Source of the DNA: Gibbula magus
Taxonomy: Eukaryota; Mollusca; Gastropoda; Trochida; Trochidae
DNA: 64,000 bases
Reading direction: 5' to 3'
Assembly: GCA_936450465.1 (NCBI GenBank)
Contig: OW388296.1
Span: 32,929,875 to 32,993,874, forward strand
The stretch's first letter is position 1. Every line of letters begins with the position of its first letter. The notes under the pieces are model-generated. The model saw only the letters and a program-made list of their open reading frames with translations, searched no databases and was not told where the DNA came from. A program made the position numbers and the translations under genes. Of the stretch, positions 10,677-24,176 are shown in pieces.

Positions 10677-13600
10677 TGAATATAGATTAAAAAGTAAGAC
10701 AGATAGAGGAAATCCGAAATAGCCATTCGATAGAACACAAGGTAATGAACATCTCAGCCAAGTTTTGTCCTGAAATATGCAGTTTGAAGAAAGTTATTAG
10801 CCTCGCTGTCAAGTAATGTAGTTTGTGGTCTTCTTTGACTTAGAATAATTTCCGTGTTTTTGTGCCAAATTGGCTATGCGACTCTCTGTAAGAGTGGATA
10901 TAGATTAAAAAGTAGGACAGATAGAGGAAATCCGAAATAACTATTCGATAGAACGCAAGGTAATGAACATCTCAGCCAAGTGTTGTCCTGAAAAATGCAG
11001 TTTGAAGAAAGTTATTAGCCTCGCTGTCAAGTAATGTAGTTTGGGCTCGTCTTTGACTTAGAATAATTTTCGTGTTTTTGTGCCAAATTGGCTATGCGAC
11101 TCTCTGTAAGAGTGAATATAGATTAAAAAGTAAGACAGATAGAGGAAATCCGAAATAACCATTCGATATAACACAAGGTTATGAACATCTCAGCCAAGTT
11201 TGGTCCTGAAATATGCAGTTTGAAGAAAGTTATTAGCCTCGCTGTCAAGTAATGTAGTTTGTGGTCTTCTTTGACTTAGAATAATTTCCGTGTTTTGGGG
11301 CCAAATTGGCTATGCGACTCTCTGTAAGAGTGAATATAGATTAAAAAGTAAGACAAATAGAGGAAATCCGAAATAACCATTCGATAGAACACAAGGTAAT
11401 GAACATCTCAGCCAAGTTTGGTCCTGAAATTTGCAGTTTGAAGAAAGTTATAAGCCTCGCTGTCAAGTAATGTAGTTTGTGGTCTTCTTTGACTTAGAAT
11501 AATTTCCGTGTTTTTGTGCCAAATTGGCTATGCGACTCTCTGTAAGAGTGAATATAGATTCAAAAGTAAGACAGATAGAGGAAATCCGAAATAACCATTC
11601 GATAGAACACAAGGTAATGAACATCTCAGCCAAGTTTGGTCCTGAAATATGCAGTTTGAAGAAAGTTATTAGCCTCGCTGTCAAGTAATGTAGTTTGTGG
11701 TCTTCTTTGACTTAGAATAATTTCCGTGTTTTGGGGCCAAATTGGCTATGCGACTCTCTGTAAGAGTGAATATAGATTAAAAAGTAAGACAGATAGAGGA
11801 AATCCGAAATAACCATTCGATAGAACACAAGGTAATGAACATCTCAGCCAAGTTTGGTCCTGAAATTTGCAGTTTGAAGAAAGTTATTAGCCTCGCTGTC
11901 AAGTAATGTAGTTTGTGGTCTTCTTTGACTTAGAATAATTTCCGTGTTTTGGGGCCAAATTGGCTATGCGACTCTCTGTAAGAGTGAATATAGATTAAAA
12001 AGTAAGACAGATAGAGGAAATCCGAAATAACCATTCGATAGAACACAAGGTAATGAACATCTCAGCCAAGTTTGGTCCTGAAATTTGCAGTTTGAAGAAA
12101 GTTATAAGCCTCGCTGTCAAGTAATGTAGTTTGTGGTCTTCTTTGACTTAGAATAATTTCCGTGTTTTTGTGCCAAATTGGCTATGCGACTCTCTGTAAG
12201 AGTGAATATAGATTAAAAAGTAAGACAGATAGAGGAAATCCGAAATAACCATTCGATAGAACACAAGGTAATGAACATCTCAGCCAAGTTTGGTCCTGAA
12301 ATATGCAGTTTGAAGAAAGTTATTATCCTCGCTGTCAAGTAATGTAGTTTGTGGTCTTCTTTGACTTAGAATAATTTCCGTGTTTTTGTGCCAAATTGGC
12401 TATGCGACTCTCTGTAAGAGTGGATATAGATTAAAAAGTAAGACAGATAGAGGAAATCCGAAATAACCATTCGATAGAACACAAGGTTATGAACATCTCA
12501 GCCAAGTTTGGTCCTGAAATATGCAGTTTGAAGAAAGTTATTAGCCTCGCTGTCAAGTAATGTAGTTTGTGGTCTTCTTTGACTTAGAATAATTTCCGTG
12601 TTGTTGTGCCAAATTGGCTATGCGACTCTCTGTAAGAGTGAATATAGATTAAAAAGTAAGACAGATAGAGGAAATCCGAAATAGCCATTCGATAGAACAC
12701 AAGGTAATGAACATCTCAGCCAAGTGTTGTCCTGAAATATGCAGTTTGAAGAAAGTTATTAGCCTCGCTGTCAAGTAATGTAGTTTGTGGTCTTCTTTGA
12801 CTTAGAATAATTTCCGTGTTTTTGTGCCAAATTGGCTATGCGACTCTCTGTAAGAGTGGATATAGATTAAAAAGTAGGACAGATAGAGGAAATCCGAAAT
12901 AACTATTCGATAGAACGCAAGGTAATGAACATCTCAGCCAAGTGTTGTCCTGAAAAATGCAGTTTGAAGAAAGTTATTAGCCTCGCTGTCAAGTAATGTA
13001 GTTTGGGCTCGTCTTTGACTTAGAATAATTTTCGTGTTTTTGTGCCAAATTGGCTATGCGACTCTCTGTAAGAGTGAATATAGATTAAAAAGTAAGACAG
13101 ATAGAGGAAATCCGAAATAACCATTCGATATAACACAAGGTTATGAACATCTCAGCCAAGTTTGGTCCTGAAATATGCAGTTTGAAGAAAGTTATTAGCC
13201 TCGCTGTCAAGTAATGTAGTTTGTGGTCTTCTTTGACTTAGAATAATTTCCGTGTTTTGGGGCCAAATTGGCTATGCGACTCTCTGTAAGAGTGAATATA
13301 GATTAAAAAGTAAGACAAATAGAGGAAATCCGAAATAACCATTCGATAGAACACAAGGTAATGAACATCTCAGCCAAGTTTGGTCCTGAAATTTGCAGTT
13401 TGAAGAAAGTTATAAGCCTCGCTGTCAAGTAATGTAGTTTGTGGTCTTCTTTGACTTAGAATAATTTCCGTGTTTTTGTGCCAAATTGGCTATGCGACTC
13501 TCTGTAAGAGTGAATATAGATTCAAAAGTAAGACAGATAGAGGAAATCCGAAATAACCATTCGATAGAACACAAGGTAATGAACATCTCAGCCAAGTTTG

Positions 13601-13728
13601 GTCCTGAAATATGCAGTTTGAAGAAAGTTATTAGCCTCGCTGTCAAGTAATGTAGTTTGTGGTCTTCTTTGACTTAGAATAATTACCGTGTTTTTGTGCC
13701 AAATTGGCTATGCGACTCTCTGTAAGAG
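10677..13728 (+). repeat. HOR: nine-monomer period (1962 bp), five matching monomers
   Basis: 10677-11766 and 12639-13728 match at an offset of 1962 bp (9 x 218). Shared rare markers: aagtaggac with aactattcg and acgcaaggtaa; cgatataacac; agacaaatag; gattcaaaag. Differences: agttttgtcc versus agtgttgtcc in the first monomer, and ttttggggcc versus aattaccg with gtgcc in the last. The intervening four monomers (11767-12638) are not matched on the left. Confidence 0.88.
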
Positions 13729-14164
13729 TGAATATAGATTAAAAAGTAAGACAGATAGAGGGAATCCAAAATAGCCATTCGATAGAACACAAGGTTATGA
13801 ACATCTCAGCCAAGTTTGGTCCTGAAATATGCAGTTTGAAGAAAGTTATTAGCCTCGCTGTCAAGTAATGTAGTTTGTGGTCTTCTTTGACTTAGAATAA
13901 TTTCCGTGTTTTGGGGCCAAATTGGCTATGCGACTCTCTGTAAGAGTGAATATAGATTAAAAAGTAAGACAGATAGAGGAAATCCGAAATAACCATTCGA
14001 TAGAACACAAGGTAATGAACATCTCAGCCAAGTTTGGTCCTGAAATTTGCAGTTTGAAGAAAGTTATAAGCCTCGCTGTCAAGTAATGTAGTTTGTGGTC
14101 TTCTTTGACTTAGAATAATTTCCGTGTTTTTGTGCCAAATTGGCTATGCGACTCTCTGTAAGAG

Positions 14165-15906
14165 TGAATATAGATTAAAAAGTAAGACAGATAGAGGAAA
14201 TCCGAAATAACCATTCGATAGAACACAAGGTAATGAACATCTCAGCCAAGTTTGGTCCTGAAATATGCAGTTTGAAGAAAGTTATTAGCCTCGCTGTCAA
14301 GTAATGTAGTTTGTGGTCTTCTTTGACTTAGAATAATTACCGTGTTTTTGTGCCAAATTGGCTATGCGACTCTCTGTAAGAGTGAATATAGATTAAAAAG
14401 TAAGACAGATAGAGGGAATCCGAAATAGCCATTCGATAGAACACAAGGTAATGAACATCTCAGCCAAGTTTGGTCCTGAAATATGCAGTTTGAAGAAAGT
14501 TATTAGCCTCGCTGTCAAGTAATGTAGTTTGTGGTCTTCTTTGACTTAGAATAATTTCCGTGTTTTTGTGCCAAATTGGCTATGCGACTCTCTGTAAGAG
14601 TGGATATAGATTAAAAAGTAAGACAGATAGAGGAAATCCGAAATAACCATTCGATAGAACACAAGGTTATGAACATCTCAGCCAAGTTTGGTCCTGAAAT
14701 ATGCAGTTTGAAGAAAGTTATTAGCCTCGCTGTCAAGTAATGTAGTTTGTGGTCTTCTTTGACTTAGAATAATTTCCGTGTTTTGGGGCCAAATTGGCTA
14801 TGCGACTCTCTGTAAGAGTGAATATAGATTAAAAAGTAAGACAGATAGAGGAAATCCGAAATAACCATTCGATAGAACACAAGGTAATGAACATCTCAGC
14901 CAAGTTTGGACCTGAAATATGCAGTTTGAAGAAAGTTATTAGCCTCGCTGTCAAGTAATGTAGTTTGTGGTCTTCTTTGACTTAGAATAAGTTCTGTGTT
15001 TTTGTGCCAAATTGGCTATGCGACTCTCTGTAAGAGTGGATATAGATTAAAAAGTAAGACAGATAGAGGGAATCCGAAATAACCATTCGATAGAATACAA
15101 GGTTATGAACATCTCAGCCAAGTTTGGTCCTGAAATATGCAGTTTGAAGAAAGTTATTAGCCTCGCTGTCAAGTAATGTAGTTTGTGGTCTTCTTTGACT
15201 TAGAATAATTTCCGTGTTTTGGGGCCAAATTGGCTATGCGACTCTCTGTAAGAGTGAATATAGATTAAAAAGTAAGACAGATAGAGGAAATCCGAAATAA
15301 CCATTCGATAGAACACAAGGTAATGAACATCTCAGCCAAGTTTGGACCTGAAATATGCAGTTTGAAGAAAGTTATTAGCCTCGCTGTCAAGTAATGTAGT
15401 TTGTGGTCTTCTTTGACTTAGAATAAGTTCTGTGTTTTTGTGCCAAATTGGCTATGCGACTCTCTGTAAGAGTGGATATAGATTAAAAAGTAAGACAGAT
15501 AGAGGGAATCCGAAATAACCATTCGATAGAATACAAGGTTATGAACATCTCAGCCAAGTTTGGTCCTGAAATATGCAGTTTGAAGAAAGTTATTAGCCTC
15601 GCTGTCAAGTAATGTAGTTTGTGGTCTTCTTTGACTTAGAATAATTTCCGTGTTTTTCTGCCAAATTGGCTATGCGACTCTCTGTAAGAGTGAATATAGA
15701 TTAAAAAGTAAGACAGATAGAGGAAATCCGAAATAACCATTCGATAGAACACAAGGTTATGAACATCTCAGCCAAGTTTGGTCCTGAAATATGCAGTTTG
15801 AAGAAAGTTATTAGCCTCGCTGTCAAGTGATGTAGATTGTGGTCTTCTCTGACTTAGAATAATTTCCGTGTTTTTCGGCCAAATTGGCTATGCGACTCTG
15901 TAAGAG
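14165..15906 (+). repeat. Second copy of the 1742-bp block
   Basis: Copy of 8063-9804, with the same eight alleles in the same order. It is preceded by an aaatttg/ttataagcc monomer, whereas the first copy is preceded by a gaatacaagg monomer, so the left breakpoint is at about 14165. Confidence 0.85.
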
Positions 15907-18900
15907 TGAATATAGATTAAAAAGTAAGACAGATAGAGGAAATCCGAAATAACCATTCGATAGAACACAAGGTTATGAACATCTTAGCCAAGTTTGATCC
16001 TGAAATATGCAGTTTGAAGAAAGTTATAAGCCTCGCTGTCAAGTAATGTAGTTTGTGGTCTTCTTTGACTTAGAATAATTTCCGTGTTTTTGTGCCAAAT
16101 TGGCTATGCGACTCTCTGTAAGAGTGAATATAGATTAAAAAGTAAGACAGATAGAGGAAATCCGAAATAACCATTCGATAGAACACAAGGTAATGAACAT
16201 CTCAGCCAAGTTTGGTCCTGAAATTTGCAGTTTGAAGAAAGTTATAAGCCTCGCTGTCAAGTAATGTAGTTTGTGGTCTTCTTTGACTTAGAATAATTTC
16301 CGTGTTTTTGTGCCAAATTGGCTATGCGACTCTCTGTAAGAGTGAATATAGATTAAAAAGTAAGACAGATAGAGGAAATCCGAAATAACCATTCGATAGA
16401 ACACAAGGTAATGAACATCTCAGCCAAGTTTGGTCCTGAAATATGCAGTTTGAAGAAAGTTATTAGCCTCGCTGTCAAGTAATGTAGTTTGTGGTCTTCT
16501 TTGACTTAGAATAATTACAGTGTTTTTGTGCCAAATTGGCTATGCGACTCTCTGTAAGAGTGAATATAGATTAAAAAGTAAGACAGATAGAGGGAATCCG
16601 AAATAGCCATTCGATAGAACACAAGGTAATGAACATCTCAGCCAAGTTTGGTCCTGAAATATGCAGTTTGAAGAAAGTTATTAGCCTCGCTGTCAAGTAA
16701 TGTAGTTTGTGGTCTTCTTTGACTTAGAATAATTTCCGTGTTTTGGGGCCAAATTGGCTATGCGACTCTCTGTAAGAGTGAATATAGATTAAAAAGTAAG
16801 ACAGATAGAGGAAATCCGAAATAACCATTCGATAGAACACAAGGTAATGAACATCTCAGCCAAGTTTGGACCTGAAATATGCAGTTTGAAGAAAGTTATT
16901 AGCCTCGCTGTCAAGTAATGTAGTTTGTGGTCTTCTTTGACTTAGAATAAGTTCTGTGTTTTTGTGCCAAATTGGCTATGCGACTCTCTGTAAGAGTGGA
17001 TATAGATTAAAAAGTAAGACAGATAGAGGGAATCCGAAATAACCATTCGATAGAATACAAGGTTATGAACATCTCAGCCAAGTTTGGTCCTGAAATATGC
17101 AGTTTGAAGAAAGTTATTAGCCTCGCTGTCAAGTAATGTAGTTTGTGGTCTTCTTTGACTTAGAATAATTTCCGTGTTTTGGGGCCAAATTGGCTATGCG
17201 ACTCTCTGTAAGAGTGAATATAGATTAAAAAGTAAGACAGATAGAGGAAATCCGAAATAACCATTCGATAGAACACAAGGTAATGAACATCTCAGCCAAG
17301 TTTGGACCTGAAATATGCAGTTTGAAGAAAGTTATTAGCCTCGCTGTCAAGTAATGTAGTTTGTGGTCTTCTTTGACTTAGAATAAGTTCTGTGTTTTTG
17401 TGCCAAATTGGCTATGCGACTCTCTGTAAGAGTGGATATAGATTAAAAAGTAAGACAGATAGAGGGAATCCGAAATAACCATTCGATAGAATACAAGGTT
17501 ATGAACATCTCAGCCAAGTTTGGTCCTGAAATATGCAGTTTGAAGAAAGTTATTAGCCTCGCTGTCAAGTAATGTAGTTTGTGGTCTTCTTTGACTTAGA
17601 ATAAGTTCTGTGTTTTTGTGCCAAATTGGCTATGCGACTCTCTGTAAGAGTGGATATAGATTAAAAAGTAAGACAGATAGAGGGAATCCGAAATAACCAT
17701 TCGATAGAATACAAGGTTATGAACATCTCAGCCAAGTTTGGACGTGAAATATGCAGTTTGAAGAAAGTTATTAGCCTCGCTGTCAAGTAATGTAGTTTGT
17801 GGTCTTCTTTGACTTAGAATAATTTCCGTGTTTTTCTGCCAAATTGGCTATGCGACTCTCTGTAAGAGTGAATATAGATTAAAAAGTAAGACAGATAGAG
17901 GAAATCCGAAATAACCATTCGATAGAACACAAGGTTATGAACATCTCAGCCAAGTTTGGTCCTGAAATATGCAGTTTGAAGAAAGTTATTAGCCTCGCTG
18001 TCAAGTGATGTAGATTGTGGTCTTCTCTGACTTAGAATAATTTCCGTGTTTTTCGGCCAAATTGGCTATGCGACTCTGTAAGAGTGAATATAGATTAAAA
18101 AGTAAGACAGATAGAGGAAATCCGAAATAACCATTCGATAGAACACAAGGTTATGAACATCTCAGCCAAGTTTGGTCCTGAAATATGCAGTTTGAAGAAA
18201 GTTATTAGCCTCGCTGTCAAGTAATGTAGTTTGTGGTCTTCTTTGACTTAGAATAATTTCCGTGTTTTTCGGCCAAATTGGCTATGGGACTCTCTGTAAG
18301 AATGAATATAGATTAAAAAGTAAGACAGATAGAGGAAATCCGAAATAACCATTCGATAGAACAAAAGCTTATGAACATCTCAGCCAAGTGTTGTCCTGAA
18401 AAATGCAGTTTGAAGAAAGTTATTAGCCTCGCTGTCAAGTAATGGAGTTTGGGCTCGTCTTTGACTTAGAATAATTTCCGTGTTTTTCGGCCAAATTGGC
18501 TATGGGACTCTCTGTAAGAATGAATATAGATTAAAAAGTAAGACAGATAGAGGAAATCCGAAATAACCATTCGATAGAACACAAGCTTATGAACATCTCA
18601 GACAAGTGTTGTCCTGAAAAATGCAGTTTGAAGAAAGTTATTAGCCTCGCTGTCAAGTAGTGTAGTTTGTGGTTTTCTTTGACCGAGAATAATTTCCGTG
18701 TTTTTCTGCCAAATTGGCTATGCGACTCTCTGTAAGAGTGGATATAGATTAAAAAGTAAGACAGATAGAGGGAATCCGAAATAACCATTCGATAGAACAC
18801 AAGGTTATGAACATCTTAGCCAAGTTTGATCCTGAAATATGCAGTTTGAAGAAAGTTATTAGCCTCGCTGTCAAGTAATGTAGTTTGTGGTCTTCTTTGA

Positions 18901-18956
18901 CTTAGAATAATTTCCGTGTTTTTGTGCCAAATTGGCTATGCGACTCTCTGTAAGAG

Positions 18957-19170
18957 TGGATATAGATTATAGAAAGACAGATAGAGGGATTCCGAAATAA
19001 CCATTCGATAGAACACAAGGTTATGAACATCTCAGCCAAGTTTGGTCCTGAAATATGCAGTTTGAAGAAAGTTATTAGCCTCGCTGTCAAGTAATGTAGA
19101 TTGTGGTCTTCTCTGACTTAGAATAATTTCTGTGTTTTTGGGCCAAATTGGCTATGCGACTCTGTAAGAG
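18957..19170 (+). repeat. Shortest monomer, 214 bp, with rearranged A-rich block
   Basis: The A-rich block reads gattatagaaagac instead of gattaaaaagtaagac (two bases fewer), and the copy also has the CT contraction, giving 214 bp. It also has gggattccg and ttctgtg with gggcc. No other monomer shares the altered A block, so this is a private change in the mixed zone 17869-23088. Confidence 0.88.
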
Positions 19171-21130
19171 TGAATATAGATTAAAAAGTAAGACAGATAG
19201 AGGAAATCCGAAATAGCCATTCGATAGAACACAAGGTTATGAACATCTTAGCCAAGTGTTGTCCTGAAATATGCAGTTTGAAGAAAGTTATTAGCATCGT
19301 TGTCAAGTAATGTAGTTTGTGGTCTTCTTTGACTTAGAATAATTTCCGTGTTTTTGTGCCAAATTGGCTATGCGACTCTCTGTAAGAGTGGATTTAGATT
19401 AAAAAGTAAGACAGATAGAGGAAATCCGAAATAGCCATTCGATAGAACACAAGGTAATGAACATCTCAGCCAAGTGTTGTCCTGAAATATGCAGTTTGAA
19501 GAAAGTTATTAGCCTCGCTGTCAAGTAATGTAGTTTGTGGTCTTCTTTGACTTAGAATAATTTCTGTGTTTTTGGGGCAAATTGGCTATGCGACTCTTTG
19601 TAAGAATGAATATAGATTAAAAAGTAAGACAGATAGAGGAAATCCGAAATAACCATTCGATAGAACACAAGCTTATGAACATCTCAGCCAAGTGTTGTCC
19701 TGAAAAATGCAGTTTGAAGAAAGTTATTAGCCTCGCTGTCAAGTAATGTAGTTTGGGCTCGTCTTTGACTTAGAATAATTTCCGTGTTTTTGTGCCAAAT
19801 TGGCTATGCGACTCTCTGTAAGAGTGAATATAGATTAAAAAGTAAGACAGATAGAGGAAATCCGAAATAACCATTCGATAGAACACAAGGTAATGAACAT
19901 CTCAGCCAAGTTTGGTCCTGAAATATGCAGTTTGAAGAAAGTTATTAGCCTCGCTGTCAAGTAATGTAGTTTGTGGTCTTCTTTGACTTAGAATAATTTC
20001 CGTGTTTTTGTGCCAAATTGGCTATGCGACTCTCTGTAAGAGTGGATATAGATTAAAAAGTAAGACAGATAGAGGAAATCCGAAATAACCATTCGATAGA
20101 ACACAAGGTTATGAACATCTCAGCCAAGTTTGGTCCTGAAATATGCAGTTTGAAGAAAGTTATTAGCCTCGCTGTCAAGTAATGTAGTTTGTGGTCTTCT
20201 TTGACTTAGAATAATTTCCGTGTTTTTGTGCCAAATTGGCTATGCGACTCTCTGTAAGAGTGGATATAGATTAAAAAGTAAGACAGATAGAGGGAATCCG
20301 AAATAACCATTCGATAGAACACAAGGTTATGAACATCTCAGCCAAGTTTGGTCCTGAAATATGCAGTTTGAAGAAAGTTATTAGCCTCGCTGTCAAGTAA
20401 TGTAGTTTGTGGTCTTCTTTGACTTAGAATAATTTCCGTGTTTTTCGGCCAAATTGGCTATGCGACTCTCTGTAAGAGTGAATATAGATTAAAAAGTAAG
20501 ACAGATAGAGGAAATCCGAAATAACCATTCGATAGAACACAAGGTTATGAACATCTCAGCCAAGTTTGGTCCTGAAATATGAAGTTTGAAGAAAGTTATT
20601 AGCCTCGCTGTCAAGTAATGTAGATTGTGGTCTTCTCTGACTTAGAATAATTTCCGTGTTTTTCTGCCAAATTGGCTATGCGACTCTGTAAGAGTGAATA
20701 TAGATTAAAAAGTAAGACAGATAGAGGAAATCCGAAATAACCATTCGATAGAACACAAGGTTATGAACATCTCAGCCAAGTTTGGTCCTGAAATATGCAG
20801 TTTGAAGAAAGTTATTAGCCTCGCTGTCAAGTAATGTAGTTTGTGGTCTTCTTTGACTTAGAATAATTTCCGTGTTTTTGTGCCAAATTGGCTATGCGAC
20901 TCTCTGTAAGAGTGGATATAGATTAAAAAGTAAGACAGATAGAGGGAATCCAAAATAACCATTCGATAAAACACAAGGTTATGAACATCTCAGCCAAGTT
21001 TGGTCCTGAAATATGCAGTTTGAAGAAAGTTATTAGCCTCGCTGTCAAGTAATGTAGTTTGTGGTCTTCTTTGACTTAGAATAATTTCCGTGTTTTTCGG
21101 CCAAATTGGCTATGCGACTCTCTGTAAGAG

Positions 21131-22220
21131 TGAATATAGATTAAAAAGTAAGACAGAGAGAGGAAATCCGAAATAACCATTCGATAGAACACAAGGTTAT
21201 GAACATCTCAGCCAAGTTTGGTCCTGAAATATGCAGTTTGAAGAAAGTTATTAGCCTCGCTGTCAAGTAATGTAGATTGTGGTCTTCTCTGACTTAGAAT
21301 AATTTCCGTGTTGTTGTGCCAAATTGGCTATGCGACTCTCTGTAAGAGTGAATATAGATTAAAAAGTAAGACAGATAGAGGAAATCCGAAATAGCCATTC
21401 GATAGAACACAAGGTAATGAACATCTCAGCCAAGTGTTGTCCTGAAATATGCAGTTTGAAGAAAGTTATTAGCCTCGCTGTCAAGTAATATAGTTTGGGC
21501 TCGTCTTTGACTTAGAATAATTTCCGTGTTTTTGTGCCAAATTGGCTATGCGACTCTCTGTAAGAGTGAATATAGATTAAAAAGTAAGACAGATAGAGGA
21601 AATCCGAAATAACCATTCGATAGAACACAAGGTTATGAACATCTCAGCCAAGTTTGGTCCTGAAATATGCAGTTTGAAGAAAGTTATTAGCCTCGCTGTC
21701 AAGTAATGTAGTTTGTGGTCTTCTTTGACTTAGAATAATTTCCGTGTTTTTCGGCCAAATTGGCTATGCGACTCTCTGTAAGAGTGAATATAGATTAAAA
21801 AGTAAGACAGAGAGAGGAAATCCGAAATAACCATTCGATAGAACACAAGGTTATGAACATCTCAGCCAAGTTTGGTCCTGAAATATGCAGTTTGAAGAAA
21901 GTTATTAGCCTCGCTGTCAAGTAATGTAGATTGTGGTCTTCTCTGACTTAGAATAATTTCCGTGTTGTTGTGCCAAATTGGCTATGCGACTCTCTGTAAG
22001 AGTGAATATAGATTAAAAAGTAAGACAGATAGAGGAAATCCGAAATAGCCATTCGATAGAACACAAGGTAATGAACATCTCAGCCAAGTGTTGTCCTGAA
22101 ATATGCAGTTTGAAGAAAGTTATTAGCCTCGCTGTCAAGTAATATAGTTTGGGCTCGTCTTTGACTTAGAATAATTTCCGTGTTTTTGTGCCAAATTGGC
22201 TATGCGACTCTCTGTAAGAG
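21131..22220 (+). repeat. HOR: three-monomer unit, 654 bp
   Basis: 21131-21566 and 21785-22220 match at exactly 654 bp. Shared private markers are agacagagag in the first monomer and aatatagtttgggctcg in the second, found nowhere else. This is a recent local duplication. Confidence 0.9.
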
Positions 22221-24176
22221 TGAATATAGATTAAAAAGTAAGACAGATAGAGGAAATCCGAAATAACCATTCGATAGAACACAAGGTAATGAACATCTCA
22301 GCCAAGTTTGGTCCTGAAATATGCAGTTTGAAGAAAGTTATTAGCCTCGCTGTCAAGTAATGTAGTTTGTGGTCTTCTCTGACTTAGAATAATTTCCGTG
22401 TTTTTCGGCCAAATTGGCTATGCGACTCTGTAAGAGTGAATATAGATTAAAAAGTAAGACAGATAGAGGAAATCCGAAATAACCATTCGATAGAACACAA
22501 GGTTATGAACATCTCAGCCAAGTTTGGTCCTGAAATATGCAGTTTGAAGAAAGTTATTAGCCTCGCTGTCAAGTAATGTAGTTTGTGGTCTTCTTTGACT
22601 TAGAATAATTTCCGTGTTTTTGTGCCAAATTGGCTATGCGACTCTCTGTAAGATTGGATATAGATTAAAAAGTAAGACAGATAGAGGGAATCCGAAATAA
22701 CCATTCGATAGAACACAAGGTTATGAACATCTCAGCCAAGTTTGGTCCTGAAATATGCAGTTTGAAGAAAGTTATTAGCCTCGCTGTCAAGTAATGTAGT
22801 TTGTGGTCTTCTCTGACTTAGAATAAGTTCCGTGTTTTTCGGCCAAATTGGCTATGCGACTCTCTGTAAGAGTGAATATAGATTAAAAAGTAAGACAGAT
22901 AGAGGAAATCCGAAATAACCATTCGATAGAATATAAGGTTATGAACATCTCAGCCAAGTTTGCTCCTGAAATATGCAGTTTGAAGAAAGTTATTAGCCTC
23001 GCTGTCAAGTAATGTAGATTGTGGTCTTCTCTGACTTAGAATAATTTCCGTGTTTTTCGGCCAAATTGGCTATGCGACTCTGTAAGAGTGAATATAGATT
23101 AAAAAGTAAGACAGATAGAGGAAATCCGAAATAACCATTCGATAGAACACAAGGTTATGAACATCTTAGCCAAGTTTGATCCTGAAATATGCAGTTTGAA
23201 GAAAGTTATTAGCCTCGTTGTAAAGTAATGTAGTTTGTGGTCTTCTTTGACTTAGAATAATTTCCGTGTTGTTGTGCCAAATTGGCTATGCGACTCTCTG
23301 TAAGAGTGGATATAGATTAAAAAGTAAGACAGATAAAGGGAATCCGAAATAACCATTCGATAGAACACAAGGTTATGAACATCTCAGCCAAGTTTCGTCC
23401 TGAAATATGCAGTTTGAAGAAAGTTATTAGCCTCGCTGTCAAGTAATGTAGTTTGTGGTCTTCTTTGACTTAGAATAATTTCCGTGTTTTTCGGCCAAAT
23501 TGGCTATGCGACTCTCTGTAAGAGTGAATATAGATTAAAAAGTAAGACAGATAGAGGAAATCCGAAATAACCATTCGATAGAACACAAGGTTATGAACAT
23601 CTCAGCCAAGTTTGGTTCTGAAATATGCAGTTTGAAGAAAGTTATTAGCCTCGCTGTCAAGTAATGTAGTTTGTGGTCTTCTTTGACTTAGAATAATTTC
23701 CGTGTTTTTGTGCCAAATTGGCTATGCGACTCTCTGTAAGATTGGATATAGATTAAAAAGTAAGACAGATAGAGGGAATCCGAAATAACCATTCGATAGA
23801 ACACAAGGTTGTGAACATCTCAGCCAAGTTTGGTTCTGAAATATGCAGTTTGAAGAAAGTTATTAGCCTCGCTGTCAAGTAATGTAGTTTGTGGTCTTCT
23901 TTGACTTAGAATAATTTCCGTGTTTTTCGGCCAAATTGGCTATGCGACTCTCTGTAAGAGTGAATATAGATTAAAAAGTAAGACAGATAGAGGAAATCCG
24001 AAATAACCATTCGATAGAACACAAGGTTATGAACATCTCAGCCAAGTTTGGTCCTGAAATATGCAGTTTGAAGAAAGTTATTAGCCTCGCTGTCAAGTAA
24101 TGTAGATTGTGGTCTTCTCTGACTTAGAATAATTTCCGTGTTTTTCGGCCAAATTGGCTATGCGACTCTGTAAGAG

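Larger units (their letters stand above)
3703..17868 (+). repeat. Array zone 2: 218-bp monomers with ttttggggcc, tttggacc/aagttctg and gaatacaagg
   Basis: Sixty-five monomers of which only two are 216 bp (9589 and 15691). Diagnostic alleles: ttttggggcc; tttggacc linked with aagttctg in the same monomer (ten such copies); gaatacaagg in tggat-gaggg monomers; aaatttg linked with ttataagcc; aattaccg. These alleles are rare or absent between 26 and 53 kb. No genes. Confidence 0.9.
17869..23088 (+). repeat. Array zone 3: mixed transition zone
   Basis: Twenty-four monomers combining zone 1 alleles (gtgttgtcc, gaaaaatg, tttgggctcg) with those dominant to the right (cggcc, tagattg, CT contraction). 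It includes private variants: atgggac with aagaatga at 18300-18520, cagacaag at 18600, the 214-bp copy, and tggatttag at 19389. No genes. Confidence 0.85.
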
